DNA of 64,000 nt, taken from Xanthobacteraceae bacterium (GTDB lineage Bacteria; Pseudomonadota; Alphaproteobacteria; Rhizobiales; Xanthobacteraceae). The first letter of the stretch is position 1; every line of letters begins with the position of its first letter. Positions 27,943-37,940 of the stretch are shown here, piece by piece. Made by a program: the position numbers and the translations under genes. Location of the stretch: the NCBI GenBank assembly GCA_030041005.1, contig JASHOR010000043.1, forward strand, positions 62,001 to 126,000, given 5' to 3'. The notes beneath the pieces are model-generated. The model did no database searches. It was not told where the DNA came from and saw only the letters and a list, made by a program, of their open reading frames with translations.

Positions 27943-29769
27943 ATGAATCTTCGCAACATTGCCATCATAGCCCACGTCGACCACGGCAAGACCACCCTGG
28001 TCGACAGGCTTTTGCAGCAGTCCGGCGTTTTTCGTGAAAATCAGCGGCTGGTCGAGCGCGCGCTCGATTCCAACGAGCTCGAACGCGAGCGCGGCATCAC
28101 CATTCTGTCGAAGGTGACCTCGCTGGTTTGGCAGTCCGCCCGCATCAATATCGTCGATACGCCCGGCCACGCCGATTTCGGGGGCGAAGTCGAGCGCATC
28201 CTCAACATGGTGGATGGCGCGTTGGTTCTGGTCGACGCCGCCGAGGGGCCGCTGCCGCAGACCAAGTTCGTCGTCACCAAGGCGCTCAAGGTCGGCCTGA
28301 AACCGATCGTGGTCATCAACAAGGTCGATCGAGCGGACGCGCGGCCGACGGAGGTCGCCAACGAGGTTTTTGATCTCTTTGCGGCGCTCGATGCCAACGA
28401 GGAGCAGCTCGACTTCCCGCTGCTTTACGGTTCCGCAAAGCAGGGCTGGATGGCGGCTGATCCTGCCGGTCCGCAAGACAAAGGCATGGCGCCGCTGTTT
28501 GACCTTGTGCTCCGGCATGTCGCCCCGCCCGAGGTTGAAGAGGGGCCGTTCCGGATGCTCGGAACCATTCTCGAGGCCAATCCCTATCTCGGCCGCATCG
28601 TCACCGGGCGGATTTTTTCCGGCAGCGTAAGGCCGAACCAGAGCGTGAAGGTGCTTGACCACCATGGCGCCCTGATCGAAGTCGGACGCGTCACCAAAGT
28701 GCTGGCGTTTCGCGGTCTGGAACGGACCCCGATCGAGGAGGGGTTTGCCGGCGACATCGTTGCCATTGCCGGCCTGCCGGAAGCTTTCGTTTCGCATACG
28801 CTGTGCGCTCCCGAAGTGACCGAGCCGTTGCCGGCGCAGCCGATCGACCCGCCGACCCTGACCATGACCTTCCGCATCAACGATTCGCCGCTCGCGGGGA
28901 CCGAGGGCGACAAGGTGCAGAGCCGGGTCATCCGCGAGCGACTGTTGCGCGAGGCGGAGGGCAACGTCGCGCTGCGGGTTTCCGAGTCGGCGGAAAAGGA
29001 CTCCATGGAGGTCGCCGGGCGGGGAGAATTGCAGCTTGGCATCCTCATCGAAACCATGCGGCGCGAAGGCTTCGAACTTTCGGTCTCGCGCCCGCAAGTG
29101 CTGCTTCAGCGCGGCCCTTCCGGCGAATTGCTCGAACCCATCGAGGAAGTCGTCATCGATGTCGATGAACAGCACGCCGGCGTGGTGGTGCAGAAGCTCG
29201 CCGAGCGGAAGGCAGAGATGGTCGAGATGCGCCCATCCGGCGGCGGCCGCGTGCGCCTCATCTTTTTCGCGCCGACGCGCGGCCTTTTGGGTTATCACGG
29301 CGAACTCCTGACCGACACGCGCGGCACGGCCGTGATGAACCGGGTGTTCCACGCCTATGGCCCGCATCGCGGCGAGATCGCCGGCCGACGCAATGGCGTG
29401 CTCATCTCGACCGACCAGGGTGAGGCGGTCGCCTACGCCATGTGGAACCTTGAAGACCGCGGGCCGATGATCATCGAGCCCGGATGGAAGGTCTATCGCG
29501 GCATGATCGTCGGCGAGCACACGCGCGGCAACGACCTTGAGGTTAACGTTCTCAAGGGCAAAAAGTTGACCAACATCCGCACCCACTCCAAGGACGAGGC
29601 CATACGCCTGACGCCGCCCATTCGCATGACGCTGGAGAAGGCGCTGGCCTATATCGAGGACGACGAGTTGGTCGAAATCACTCCGAAATCGATCAGGCTG
29701 CGCAAAAGGCTGCTGGATCCTATCGACCGCAAACGTAGTGAGCGGCGCAGGGAATCCGAGCACGTCTGA
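27943..29769 (+). CDS. typA: Translational GTPase TypA/BipA
   Basis: 608 residues; a ribosome-binding GTPase needed for growth under stress and for late subunit assembly. HVDHGKTT (11-18, P-loop), RGITI (switch I), DTPGHADF (G3) and NKVDRADA (G4) are all present. EF-G-like domains and the BipA-specific C-terminus ([21 protein letters not shown]) follow. ATG at 27943; the open frame upstream lacks protein character. It stands alone with intergenic space on both sides. Confidence 0.97.
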   Translation: MNLRNIAIIAHVDHGKTTLVDRLLQQSGVFRENQRLVERALDSNELERERGITILSKVTSLVWQSARINIVDTPGHADFGGEVERILNMVDGALVLVDAAEGPLPQTKFVVTKALKVGLKPIVVINKVDRADARPTEVANEVFDLFAALDANEEQLDFPLLYGSAKQGWMAADPAGPQDKGMAPLFDLVLRHVAPPEVEEGPFRMLGTILEANPYLGRIVTGRIFSGSVRPNQSVKVLDHHGALIEVGRVTKVLAFRGLERTPIEEGFAGDIVAIAGLPEAFVSHTLCAPEVTEPLPAQPIDPPTLTMTFRINDSPLAGTEGDKVQSRVIRERLLREAEGNVALRVSESAEKDSMEVAGRGELQLGILIETMRREGFELSVSRPQVLLQRGPSGELLEPIEEVVIDVDEQHAGVVVQKLAERKAEMVEMRPSGGGRVRLIFFAPTRGLLGYHGELLTDTRGTAVMNRVFHAYGPHRGEIAGRRNGVLISTDQGEAVAYAMWNLEDRGPMIIEPGWKVYRGMIVGEHTRGNDLEVNVLKGKKLTNIRTHSKDEAIRLTPPIRMTLEKALAYIEDDELVEITPKSIRLRKRLLDPIDRKRSERRRESEHV

Positions 29770-30048
29770 TCGCGGCTGCCGCAAGGACGCCCTGCGCTCG
29801 GCACTCGCTCGAGCGGCGCACCAACGACGCTTCGAATCTACCTCCTTCCATGACGTTTGGCGCAGACCGCGACAAAATCCGGTCAACCGTGGCGCTCCTG
29901 CAACAGGGAGCGCGGATTGCGAAGCCATCATCCATTTTTCGCCTTCCGGCGATGGCGCAGGAGCCTCGATTCCGCTAATACTCCCTATCGTTAACTGAAC
30001 GTGAATCTCTGCACTTGAAGCCCGCCGAGTCGCTTGCTTTGATGCGCC

Positions 30049-30558
30049 ATGAGCACGGTCCTTATTGAAATTCGTCGCGCCAAGACGCGCGACGCCGCCG
30101 CGGTTGCGGAATGTCACGACGAGGCGTGGCGAACGGCCTACCAGGGCATCATCCCGGGTACTGAGCTGGAAAAGCTCATCGTCCGCCGCGGTCCCGCCTG
30201 GTGGGAAAGTGCCATCCGCAAGGGCAGCCGCGTTGCGTTGCTGCAATTCGAGGACAAGATCGCGGGATACGCCAATTACGGGCGCAATCGGGCGCGGAGC
30301 CTGTATTACGACGGCGAAATCTACGAACTGTATTTGCGGCCGGAGTTCCAAGGCTTGGGATTCGGCCGGCGCCTGTTCACCGCGGCGCGGCGCGACCTTG
30401 CGCACAGCGCGCTCAAGTCGCTGATCGTTTGGGCGCTCTCCGAAAACGATAATGCGGTGGAATTCTACCGCGCCCTCGGCGGCAAGGCGGTGGCCCGCTC
30501 ATCCGAGAAGTTCGGCACGCGCGTGCTCGACAAAGTCGCCTTCGGCTGGCAGAGCTGA
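30049..30558 (+). CDS. GNAT-family N-acetyltransferase
   Basis: 169 residues. The acetyl-CoA binding loop is LRPEFQGLGFGRRLF (the Q/RxxGxG/A motif), and a following helix ends VEFYRALGGK, a classic GNAT motif B. The N-terminus IRRAKTRDAAAVAECH is the usual motif C region. The acceptor is unknown. ATG at 30049. Stands alone downstream of typA. Confidence 0.9.
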   Translation: MSTVLIEIRRAKTRDAAAVAECHDEAWRTAYQGIIPGTELEKLIVRRGPAWWESAIRKGSRVALLQFEDKIAGYANYGRNRARSLYYDGEIYELYLRPEFQGLGFGRRLFTAARRDLAHSALKSLIVWALSENDNAVEFYRALGGKAVARSSEKFGTRVLDKVAFGWQS

Positions 30559-30698
30559 GCCGGCTTCTCGCTCTGGTTGCATTCCCATTGATTTCAATCG
30601 CGCTTTCGACCGGTGACTCGTGCGTCAAAATGATGCGCGATGGCGCTTGCTGGGCTGAGCAGGACCAGACGATGATCCGATCGTACGGCGATTTGCGT

Positions 30699-30741
30699 CG
30701 TCATTTGCGACTTCGCGCGGGTCCGTTGGCTCGCAATGACG
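30699..30741. repeat. Degenerate CGTCAT palindrome
   Basis: CGTCATTTGCGAC at one end and GCTCGCAATGACG at the other form a short, decayed version of the palindrome at 19.5 kb. It lies in a 234-bp gap between the convergent GNAT and hydantoinase genes and may end transcription. Confidence 0.6.
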
Positions 30742-30792
30742 ATTCAGTCCGATCGGACTCTGCACTGACGAAGAACGATAAGCGCCGCCGTT

Positions 30793-32883
30793 TCAGCCTC
30801 CGCTTTCGACAATGAGGCTGCCGTAGCGATCGACCGACGCGCGCCAGCGGGGCGGCACGACGCTGGTGGCGTCGAATTGCTCGACGATGGCGGGGCCGGC
30901 AAAGGCCGCTCCGATTTCAAGTCGGTCGCGGTCGTAAATCGTCGTCTCGGTGGCTTCCTCGGCATCGAAGTACACGCGGCGCGTTCCCTTGATGGCCTGC
31001 GGCGAAGGCGGCGACGGCGCGCGCGGCGCTTTCGCTTGCGGCGCGTATTTCGGCACGGTGACCCTTACCCGCAATCGGTAGCTGACGACCTCGACGCTCT
31101 TCTCCCTGGCAGCGTGGCCGTGAATTCGTTGATGCACATCGTCGAAACGAGCACGTGCCGCGGCGAAAGCATTGCCGTCCAGCGCTGTCTGCCAAAGTCC
31201 GCCAAGCGAAATACGCAGTTCGTAGCCTTGTCCGGCATAGCGCAGGTCGAACTCGCGTTCGAAAGCGGCGTTCCCCGGATCGAGACCTTCTTCAATCAGC
31301 TCGCCGGCCGCCTTCGCCTCGATCTCGCGAAAGATTTTCTCCGCATGCGCCGGATCGAGCCGATCGAGTGGGCAAAGCTCGGAGCGAACGTAATCGTGCA
31401 GCACGTCGGTGCACAATAGTCCGAGTGCCGAGAACGCGCCCGGCCGCGCCGGCACGATGATGCGCCGCATGCCCAATTCCTCGGCGACCGCACTGGCATG
31501 CACGGCACCGGCGCCGCCGAAGGGCAGCAGCGCGAATTCCGTAAGATCGATACCGCGGCGCGCGGCAAAGACCCGCACCTCGTCGGCCATGCGCATATCG
31601 ACAATGCGGCGGATGCCGGCCGCGGCCTGCGCCAGGGTCATCCGCATCGGCTCGGCGATGCGCGTCGTGACCGCGGCCCGCGCCGCTGCCGCGTCGAGCT
31701 TTTGCGTGCCGCCGAGAAAATAATCCGGGTTGAGCAATCCGCAGACGAGATCGGCATCGGTTACGGTCGGATCCTGGCCGCCGCGGCCGTAACAGACCGG
31801 CCCCGGATCGGCGCCGGCGCTCTGCGGACCGACCGAGAGAAAGCCGGCACGGTCGATCCAGACGATCGAGCCGCCGCCGGCCGATATCGTCGTGAGATCG
31901 AGGGCGGGAACATCGAGCTGTCGGCGCGACACGGTGCCTTCGGTCACTTCCAGCGGGACCTGCCCTTCGATCAGGGCGATGTCACAGCTTGTTCCCCCCA
32001 TGTCGAGGGTGACCAGGCCGCGTGTCCGCAAGTGGTCCTGGCGCGGCATCTTGGCGCTCGCCTGCACGCCGGCCGCCGGGCCGGACAACAGGCTCTGCAC
32101 CGTCTTGTGTCCCGTTATCGCAGCGGCAAACGGCATCACGCCGCCGTTGGATTGCATGAGAAAGCGCTGGCGCGTGGTGACCCCGGCGGCGTCGAGGCGC
32201 TGTTCGAGGTCGGCGATGTAGGTGACCAGCACGGGCGCGAGATAGGCGTTGAGCAGCGTTGCCGACAGCCGCGGCCATTCCCGCACCCGCGACAGGACCT
32301 CGCTGGAGAGCGAAACATGCGCTTGCGGGAATACCTCGCGAATGATTGCGGCGCTGCGCCGCTCGTGCGTGGGATTCATGAACGAGAAGAGATAGCAGAC
32401 CGCGAGCGAGGCGACGCCGGCCGCCTTCAGCTCGGCCGCGGCGCTGCGCACCGCGCTTTCGTCGAGCGGTTCGAGCACGGCGCCGCTGTAGTCGATGCGC
32501 CCGCCGATCTCGCGCGTGAGACTCTGCGGCGCGATCGGTGTCGGCTTTTGGAAGAAATAGTCGAACACGTTGCCGTCGCGAGCTTGCCCTTGCGTCTCCT
32601 GAATGGCGCGGAAGCCGCGATTGATGAGGAGCCCGACTTTGGCGCCGCGCATCTCCAGGAGGGCATTCGTGGTGATCGTGGTGCCATGGGAAAAGAATTC
32701 GATCGCTGACAGGTTGACGCCCCGCGCGGCGAATTTTTCGATCCCGTGCATGATGCCCAAGGCGGGATTGGCGGGTGTCGTCGAGACCTTCTCGACCGTG
32801 GTGTCGCCGCTATCGACGTCGAGCAACACCAGGTCCGTGTGGGTGCCGCCGACGTCAACCCCTAATCGATATCTGCTCGCCAT
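30793..32883 (-). CDS. HyuA-type hydantoinase/oxoprolinase subunit
   Basis: 696 residues; ATP-dependent hydrolysis of cyclic amides such as hydantoins or 5-oxoproline, normally as subunit A with a HyuB partner. The ASKHA-type phosphate motif VDVGGTHTDLVLLD opens the protein; LDMGGTSCDIALIEG and ISAGGGSI follow in the middle. Length fits HyuA alone, not the fused eukaryote-like oxoprolinase. No hyuB is found on either side, which is unusual. ATG at 32883. Confidence 0.93.
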   Translation of the reverse strand: MASRYRLGVDVGGTHTDLVLLDVDSGDTTVEKVSTTPANPALGIMHGIEKFAARGVNLSAIEFFSHGTTITTNALLEMRGAKVGLLINRGFRAIQETQGQARDGNVFDYFFQKPTPIAPQSLTREIGGRIDYSGAVLEPLDESAVRSAAAELKAAGVASLAVCYLFSFMNPTHERRSAAIIREVFPQAHVSLSSEVLSRVREWPRLSATLLNAYLAPVLVTYIADLEQRLDAAGVTTRQRFLMQSNGGVMPFAAAITGHKTVQSLLSGPAAGVQASAKMPRQDHLRTRGLVTLDMGGTSCDIALIEGQVPLEVTEGTVSRRQLDVPALDLTTISAGGGSIVWIDRAGFLSVGPQSAGADPGPVCYGRGGQDPTVTDADLVCGLLNPDYFLGGTQKLDAAAARAAVTTRIAEPMRMTLAQAAAGIRRIVDMRMADEVRVFAARRGIDLTEFALLPFGGAGAVHASAVAEELGMRRIIVPARPGAFSALGLLCTDVLHDYVRSELCPLDRLDPAHAEKIFREIEAKAAGELIEEGLDPGNAAFEREFDLRYAGQGYELRISLGGLWQTALDGNAFAAARARFDDVHQRIHGHAAREKSVEVVSYRLRVRVTVPKYAPQAKAPRAPSPPSPQAIKGTRRVYFDAEEATETTIYDRDRLEIGAAFAGPAIVEQFDATSVVPPRWRASVDRYGSLIVESGG

Positions 32884-33138
32884 TGGCTAAACGCCGCGGA
32901 CGGGAGACAAGCCGACCTCCGCGTCCCTATTCCAATCCAAATATCGCGCCCTGCTTGGCGGCATCTGGCCGGATTTCTATAGTCGCCCCGCATTCTGCGC
33001 AAATGTTGGGGACCGATGACCCACGGCCGGTGCCGCATCGCGCTTCGACAGCCCCGCGGTTTCGCTCCGTGCAGCCCTTTGGCCGGGGCGCCTGCTGCCC
33101 GGTCGCCACGGGGCAGTGGCACGTTTGCTGCCGGATCG
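32884..33138. other. Intergenic, no gene seen
   Basis: The left half of a 447-bp gap between divergent hyuA and the CoA-lyase gene. Open frames here are low-complexity Arg/Pro/Ser. It should contain the hyuA promoter, but no clear consensus was found. The right half of the gap is an A-B pair of hairpin elements. Confidence 0.5.
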
Positions 33139-33213
33139 CTAGTGTCCCGATTCCGAAGTTCGCATCATTATGCGGCACCCTCGTTTGCGAACTTCGGAAT
33201 CGAAGGACACCAG
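33139..33213 (-). repeat. CTAG-family hairpin, type A copy 3
   Basis: Begins CTAGTGTCC and ends GGACACCAG; inner stem CGATTCCGAAGTTCGC perfectly paired; bulge on the right arm. Nearly identical to copy 1. The spacer CAACTTATTGAT that follows is identical to that at 13.58 kb. Confidence 0.92.
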
Positions 33214-33225
33214 CAACTTATTGAT

Positions 33226-33303
33226 CTAGTGTGGCTTTGGTTCAGAAATCCGCATGACGAGGTCGCGGCAGGAATGATGCGGACTTCTGAACCGCCACAC
33301 TAG
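33226..33303 (+). repeat. CTAG-family hairpin, type B copy 3
   Basis: Begins CTAGTGTGGCTTTGG and ends CCGCCACACTAG, with both CTAG ends intact. A single change (CAGAAATCCGC) creates a mismatch in the inner stem. Ends 27 bp before the CoA-lyase start codon. Confidence 0.92.
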
Positions 33304-33330
33304 TCTGGAGATGGGGAAAGAGGGAACCGA

Positions 33331-34254
33331 ATGATGAGTGTCCGCCCGCGGCGCAGCGTTCTGTACATGCCAGGCTCGAATGCACGCGCCCTCGAAAAGG
33401 CGCGCGAACTCCCGGTCGATGGCGTCATTCTCGACCTGGAAGACGCCGTGGCGCCGGATGCCAAGGGCATGGCGCGCGAATTGATCAAAAAGACGCTGCA
33501 GCGGGGCGGCTTCGGCGACCGCGAGGTGCTGGTGCGGATCAACGGGCTTGATACCCGCTGGTGGGTCGATGACCTGCATGCAGTCGCCGATGGTTGCCCG
33601 GACGCGGTGCTGGTGCCCAAAATATCCGATCCTCATCAGTTGCAGGATTTGGCGGCGCGCATCGTCGACATGGGTACCGACCCGCATATTCGCGTGTGGG
33701 CGATGATGGAGACGCCCTTGGCCATGCTCAACGTCGCCGCCATTGCGGCGGCGGCGCTCGATTCGGAGACGCGGCTTTCCGGCTTCGTCATGGGGACCAA
33801 CGACCTCGCCAAGGATACCCGCGCGCGCATCGTTCCCGGTCGGACTCCGATGCTGCCGTGGCTTGCCAACTGCGTCGCCGCCGCGCGCGCCTTCGGCCTC
33901 GATATCCTCGACGGCGTCTATAATGATCTCGGCAACGCCGACGGCTTTGCCGAGGAGTGTCGCCAGGCGCGCGACTTCGGCTTCGACGGCAAAACGCTCA
34001 TCCATCCGAAACAGATCGAGGCATGCAACGAAGCGTTCTCTCCGACGGCGGACGAAGTGGAGGCCGCGCGCAAGATCATCGCCGCGTTCGACCTGCCGGA
34101 GAACGCCGGCAAGGGCGTGATCCAGGTCGAAGGCCGCATGGTCGAGCGCCTGCACGCCGAGATGGCGCGGCGTACGGTCGAGATCGCGAACGCGATCGCG
34201 CGGCGGCAGCAGCCGGACGCAGAGCCGCCGCGGGCCAAGGCCGTCAATTCCTGA
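33331..34254 (+). CDS. HpcH/CitE-family CoA-ester lyase (malyl-CoA lyase type)
   Basis: 307 residues of the TIM-barrel CitE/malyl-CoA lyase family. RRSVLYMPGSN binds CoA/substrate, VILDLEDAVAPDAK carries the Mg-binding acid, and VWAMMETPLAML and GTNDLAKD are conserved. Candidates are L-malyl-CoA or beta-methylmalyl-CoA cleavage to glyoxylate plus acetyl- or propionyl-CoA, which would follow the mesaconyl-CoA hydratase candidate at 13.8 kb. ATG at 33331, or one codon later. A GAAAGAGGG site precedes. An A-B hairpin pair lies directly upstream. Confidence 0.9.
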   Translation: MMSVRPRRSVLYMPGSNARALEKARELPVDGVILDLEDAVAPDAKGMARELIKKTLQRGGFGDREVLVRINGLDTRWWVDDLHAVADGCPDAVLVPKISDPHQLQDLAARIVDMGTDPHIRVWAMMETPLAMLNVAAIAAAALDSETRLSGFVMGTNDLAKDTRARIVPGRTPMLPWLANCVAAARAFGLDILDGVYNDLGNADGFAEECRQARDFGFDGKTLIHPKQIEACNEAFSPTADEVEAARKIIAAFDLPENAGKGVIQVEGRMVERLHAEMARRTVEIANAIARRQQPDAEPPRAKAVNS

Positions 34255-34288
34255 GCGTCCTTGCGTTTACGCAGCGTCGGTGTCGATC

Positions 34289-34310
34289 AGGCGGTCCGTG
34301 GGAACCGCCT
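34289..34310. terminator. Hairpin between convergent genes
   Basis: AGGCGGT and ACCGCCT form a perfect 7-bp stem around an 8-nt loop, between the convergent CoA-lyase and ABC permease genes. There is no T run, so a factor-independent terminator is only a possibility. Confidence 0.35.
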
Positions 34311-34342
34311 GCACCTTGCCGGATCGCGCCGCCATGTCGCCT

Positions 34343-35116
34343 CTAATTCTTCAACCGGTACCCGGTTTTGAAGAACCACCAGACGATCGCCAGGCAGATC
34401 GCCATGAACAGGAGCGTGACGCCGAGGCTCAAACCCACATTGACCTCGGCGATATTGAAGAAGCTCCAGCGGAAACCGCTGATGAGATAGACGATCGGAT
34501 CGAACAGCGTGATGGTCCGCCACGGCTCTTCGAGAATGTTGGTCGAATAGAATGTGCCGCCGAGAAAGGTCAGGGGCGTGATGATGAGCAGCGGCACCAC
34601 CTGCAGCTTCTCGAAACTGTCGGCCCACAGGCCGAGGATGAAGCCGAACAGGCTGGCGCTGACCGCGGTCAGCACCAGGAAGGCGACCATCCAAACCGGG
34701 TGGGCGATGCGTACCGGCACGAACAGATCCGAGGTGGCCAGGATGATCAGGCCGAGCACGATCGACTTGGTGGCGGCGGCGCCGACATAGCCGAGCACGA
34801 TCTCGAACGACGACACCGGGGCGGAGAGGATTTCATAGATGGTGCCGACGAAACGGGGAAAATAGATGCCGAACGAGGCGTTCATGACGCTCTGCGTCAG
34901 CAGCGTCAGCATGATCAAGCCCGGCACGATAAAGGCGCCGTAGGACACGCCGTCGATCTGGGAAATGCGAGTGCCGATGGCGGCCCCGAATACGATGAAA
35001 TACAACGTCGTCGAGATCACCGGCGAGACGACGCTCTGCAACAGCGTGCGCGCGGTGCGGGACATCTCGTACAGGTAGATCGCCCGCACCGCATAGAGAT
35101 TCATGGTCGGATTCAT
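34343..35116 (-). CDS. ABC-2 type transporter permease
   Basis: 257 residues with six membrane helices of the ABC-2 exporter family ([48 protein letters not shown]). The conserved E-rich amphipathic helix after TM3 is replaced by [18 protein letters not shown], as usual. ATG at 35116 overlaps the ATPase stop by 4 bp, so the two form an ATPase-permease exporter. The substrate may be a lipid, drug or polysaccharide; sequence does not tell. Confidence 0.92.
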   Translation of the reverse strand: MNPTMNLYAVRAIYLYEMSRTARTLLQSVVSPVISTTLYFIVFGAAIGTRISQIDGVSYGAFIVPGLIMLTLLTQSVMNASFGIYFPRFVGTIYEILSAPVSSFEIVLGYVGAAATKSIVLGLIILATSDLFVPVRIAHPVWMVAFLVLTAVSASLFGFILGLWADSFEKLQVVPLLIITPLTFLGGTFYSTNILEEPWRTITLFDPIVYLISGFRWSFFNIAEVNVGLSLGVTLLFMAICLAIVWWFFKTGYRLKN

Positions 35117-36036
35117 GATCCTTGTCTCAGCAGGCCGACGAAAATGTCCTCCAGAGAACTCTGAGTCGTCTGCAAATCCTTGAACTTGACGCCGGCGTTG
35201 CGGATCGCGTCGAGCAGGTCGGTGATGCCCGTGCCTTCGCTCCTGGTATCGTAGCTGTAGATCAACTGCCTGCCGTCGGCCGCCAGCGCGAGTCCGCGGC
35301 CGGAGAGCGCGGCCGGTATCGCCGCCAGCGGTTCGCGGAGCTCCAGCGTCAATTGCTTGCGACCGAGCTTGCGCATCAGCTCGACCTTGTCTTCAACCAC
35401 GATCAGTTCGCCCTTGTTGATCACGCCGACCCGATCCGCCATCTCCTCGGCCTCTTCGATGTAATGGGTGGTGAGGATGATGGTCACTCCCGAGGCGCGC
35501 AGCGAGCGCACGAGCTGCCACATGTCCTTGCGCAGCTCGACGTCCACGCCGGCGGACGGTTCGTCGAGGAACAGGATTTGCGGTTCGTGCGCCAGCGCCT
35601 TGGCGATCAGGAGGCGGCGTTTCATGCCGCCGGACAGCGTGACGATCCGGGAATTTCTCTTGTCCCACAGCGACAGTTGCCTGAGAACCTTCTCGATGTA
35701 GGCCGGATTGCCGGCCTTGCCGAACAGGCCGCGCGACAGCCGCATGGTCGCCGGCGGCGTTTCGAAAGCGTCGGTCGTCAGTTCCTGCGGCACCAATCCG
35801 ATCATCGCGCGCGCGGCGCGATAGTGCGCGGCGATGTCGTGCCCCCCGACCCGTACTGAGCCGGCCGAGGGGGTCACGATTCCGCATACGATGTTGATCA
35901 GCGTCGTCTTGCCGGCGCCGTTCGGGCCAAGCAGGGCAAAGATCTCGCCGTGCCTGATTTCGAGGGTGATGTCCTTGAGCGCCTGAAACCCCGACGCATA
36001 GGTCTTGGAAAGATTCCTGATGGATATCGCGGACAT
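35113..36036 (-). CDS. ABC transporter ATP-binding protein
   Basis: 307 residues from the ATG at 36036 ([16 protein letters not shown]); an ATG at 36093 would add 19. Walker [10 protein letters not shown] (37-45), signature LSGGMKRRL, Walker [13 protein letters not shown] and switch His in [12 protein letters not shown]-terminal accessory domain of about 90 residues is typical of CcmA/NodI-like ATPases. Energises the permease encoded immediately downstream. Confidence 0.94.
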   Translation of the reverse strand: MSAISIRNLSKTYASGFQALKDITLEIRHGEIFALLGPNGAGKTTLINIVCGIVTPSAGSVRVGGHDIAAHYRAARAMIGLVPQELTTDAFETPPATMRLSRGLFGKAGNPAYIEKVLRQLSLWDKRNSRIVTLSGGMKRRLLIAKALAHEPQILFLDEPSAGVDVELRKDMWQLVRSLRASGVTIILTTHYIEEAEEMADRVGVINKGELIVVEDKVELMRKLGRKQLTLELREPLAAIPAALSGRGLALAADGRQLIYSYDTRSEGTGITDLLDAIRNAGVKFKDLQTTQSSLEDIFVGLLRQGS

Positions 36037-36149
36037 GCCGGCTGAGGCACGCGCCGGCCGGATCTGAGCGTCGGAAGCCGTCAAGGAGTGCATGCGAAAC
36101 CCGGTTTCCGGCGATGCGTTATCCGCCTGTGGAACAGGAGGAACTATCT

Positions 36150-36470
36150 ATGTCCAAAATCGACCGAAGCAATGACCTTTGCACGCAGATCACGACGGTC
36201 AAGCTGTCCCCTGCCAATCAGGAAGAGGTGCTCAACTTGATGATCGAGCGTGCCCGCTTCATGGCGACGCAGCCCGGTTTCGTATCGGTGAATCTGCATC
36301 GCAGCAAGGACGGCAGCCACGTGGTCAATTACGTCCAGTGGGCCAGCGCCGAAAAGCTCGCCGCCGCGCACCATGCTCGCGAATTCCGCCAGAAATGGCC
36401 GCGGTTCGGCGAACTCGTGCGAGAGATCGAGCCGTGCCTTTATGACGTGGTTTACGTCGAGGCGGCATAA
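36150..36470 (+). CDS. Antibiotic-biosynthesis-monooxygenase (ABM) domain protein
   Basis: 106 residues from the ATG at 36150 after an AACAGGAGGA site. Ferredoxin-like single-domain ABM fold, with the usual conserved segments QPGFVSVNLHRSKDG and VNYVQWASAEKLAAAHH. These act as cofactor-free monooxygenases or heme-degrading enzymes in other organisms, but most single copies are uncharacterised. It stands alone, divergent from the ABC ATPase gene. Confidence 0.85.
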   Translation: MSKIDRSNDLCTQITTVKLSPANQEEVLNLMIERARFMATQPGFVSVNLHRSKDGSHVVNYVQWASAEKLAAAHHAREFRQKWPRFGELVREIEPCLYDVVYVEAA

Positions 36471-36644
36471 GGAATTTCTCTCGCAGCAAGTCCGCTTGGA
36501 CACGCGAGTTGGTCATTGCGCGGCCCCGGCGCTTGGCCGGTCGGGGATCCTGCACCCGCTGGACCGCGGACGAGCGGCTGCGCCATTGCGGCCGATCGCG
36601 GCCCGGCATTGCCGGCCTGCATGAGTCTCCGCCAACCCTCTTGA

Positions 36645-37250
36645 TCAAGCCCACGGCCGCGAGTCTTTGGCCCGGTGCTCGAAATTCTCGATCTTGTCTT
36701 CCTTCACCATGGTCAGGCCGATGTCGTCGAGGCCTTCGAGCAGGCACTTTTTGCGGTGCGGGTCGACGTCGAACTTGACCACGCCGCCGTCGGGGCCGCG
36801 GATTTCCTGCTTCTCCAGATCGATCGTCAACGTCGCATTGGCGCCGCGTTCGGCATCGTCGAACAGCTTTTCAAGATTTTCGGGCGACACCTTGATCGGC
36901 AGCACGCCGTTCTTGAAGCAATTATTGTAGAAAATGTCGCCGAACGAAGTCGAGATCACGCAGGTGATGCCGAAATCCATCAACGCCCACGGCGCATGTT
37001 CGCGCGAGGAGCCGCAGCCGAAATTGTCGCCGGCGACCAGGATCCTGGCTTTACGATATGCCGGCTTGTTGAGCACGAAGTCGGGATTCTCGCTGCCGTC
37101 GTCGCGGTAACGTCTTTCCGCGAACAGGCCCTTGGCGAGTCCCGTGCGCTTGATCGTTTTCAGATATTGCTTGGGGATGATCATGTCGGTGTCGACATTG
37201 ATCATCTTCAGCGGCGCGGCGACGCCTTCGAGGGTCGTGAACCTTTTCAT
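36645..37250 (-). CDS. leuD: 3-isopropylmalate dehydratase small subunit
   Basis: 201 residues from the ATG at 37250 ([14 protein letters not shown]). With LeuC it isomerises 2- to 3-isopropylmalate. The swivelling domain carries [16 protein letters not shown], the active-site [17 protein letters not shown] and [13 protein letters not shown] segments. leuC is not in the window. A type D hairpin ends about 12 bp upstream of the start codon, so it lies in the leader or promoter. Confidence 0.96.
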   Translation of the reverse strand: MKRFTTLEGVAAPLKMINVDTDMIIPKQYLKTIKRTGLAKGLFAERRYRDDGSENPDFVLNKPAYRKARILVAGDNFGCGSSREHAPWALMDFGITCVISTSFGDIFYNNCFKNGVLPIKVSPENLEKLFDDAERGANATLTIDLEKQEIRGPDGGVVKFDVDPHRKKCLLEGLDDIGLTMVKEDKIENFEHRAKDSRPWA

Positions 37251-37262
37251 GGAGCGGATTCC

Positions 37263-37337
37263 TGATGATCCGATTCTCACATTCGCAGCCGGGTTCGGCA
37301 TGCTCTGTTGCGAATGTTGGAATCAAAGGACCACTAG
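37263..37337 (-). repeat. CTAG-family hairpin, type D copy 2
   Basis: Minus-strand reading: CTAGTGGTCC, TTT bulge, GATTCCAACATTCGC, loop of 23 nt, then a partner arm GCGAATGTGAGAATCGG that has drifted at two positions and lost its outer end. It sits directly upstream of the leuD start codon. Confidence 0.85.
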
Positions 37338-37349
37338 CGAATACCAGTC

Positions 37350-37427
37350 TTAGTGGAACTTTGGATTTGACATTCGCTTCACACGATCGCGGCCAGGGGG
37401 TAGCGAATGTCAAATCCGCTCCACTGG
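37350..37427 (+). repeat. CTAG-family hairpin, type C copy 3
   Basis: Outer stem GTGGA, TTT bulge, inner stem GGATTTGACATTCGC with its exact complement, right end GCTCCACTGG. Left end reads TTAGTGG. It lies 13 bp from the type D copy, between leuD and the GFA protein gene. Confidence 0.88.
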
Positions 37428-37506
37428 CTTGCGAACACCTTCTCATGACGGCTCGCCGCGGCGCGGTCAAGCCCGGCGCGGTGCGCACGCCCGCTCCCAT
37501 GCGGCG

Positions 37507-37923
37507 TCACGTCGGCGCCTGCTTCTGGTTTCTGGGGACCGCGTCAAGCGCGGTGACCCACGCGCGCGCCGAGCGAAACCAGTTCTGCCGCCGCGGGATC
37601 AACTGGTCGCGCTGGCGCAGAATGCCGACCCGCACCGTATAGGACGGTTGCACGCCTTCGCCGGGCGTCGTCGAATAGATCGGCGAGCCGCATTTGCCGC
37701 AGAACGCCTGCACGCGCGGCCGGCCGCTGTCGGCGGTGGTCTTCACATAAAGCGTCGGCTGCCCGGTCATCTTGAACGTGGTGCCGGGGACCGGGATGGA
37801 GACGCGGAACGCCGAACCGGTGCCGGCCTGGCAGTCGGTGCAATGGCAGATTTGCGTCTTTTCCGGGTCTGCCTCTCCCTCGATGGTGATGAAACCGCAA
37901 TGACAGGCGCCGTCGATCCTCAT
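37507..37923 (-). CDS. GFA/CENP-V-fold zinc protein
   Basis: 138 residues from the ATG at 37923 with an AAAGGAACGAGG site. The glutathione-dependent formaldehyde-activating (GFA) fold binds zinc through Cys7 and Cys9 (ACHCG), Cys26/28/31 (CHCTDC) and Cys75/78 (FCGKCGSP), all present. Such proteins activate formaldehyde-glutathione or act as sulfur-compound lyases. It follows 17 bp after the metallopeptidase gene, so the two are likely co-transcribed. Confidence 0.9.
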   Translation of the reverse strand: MRIDGACHCGFITIEGEADPEKTQICHCTDCQAGTGSAFRVSIPVPGTTFKMTGQPTLYVKTTADSGRPRVQAFCGKCGSPIYSTTPGEGVQPSYTVRVGILRQRDQLIPRRQNWFRSARAWVTALDAVPRNQKQAPT

Positions 37924-37940
37924 TGCCTCGTTCCTTTCGT

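Noticed and set aside
27748-30405. A very long minus-strand open frame (about 885 codons) across typA
   Set aside because: It is fully antisense to typA, is rich in Arg, His and Asp in the way antisense frames of GC-rich genes are, and has no recognisable domain. typA has all G motifs on the plus strand.
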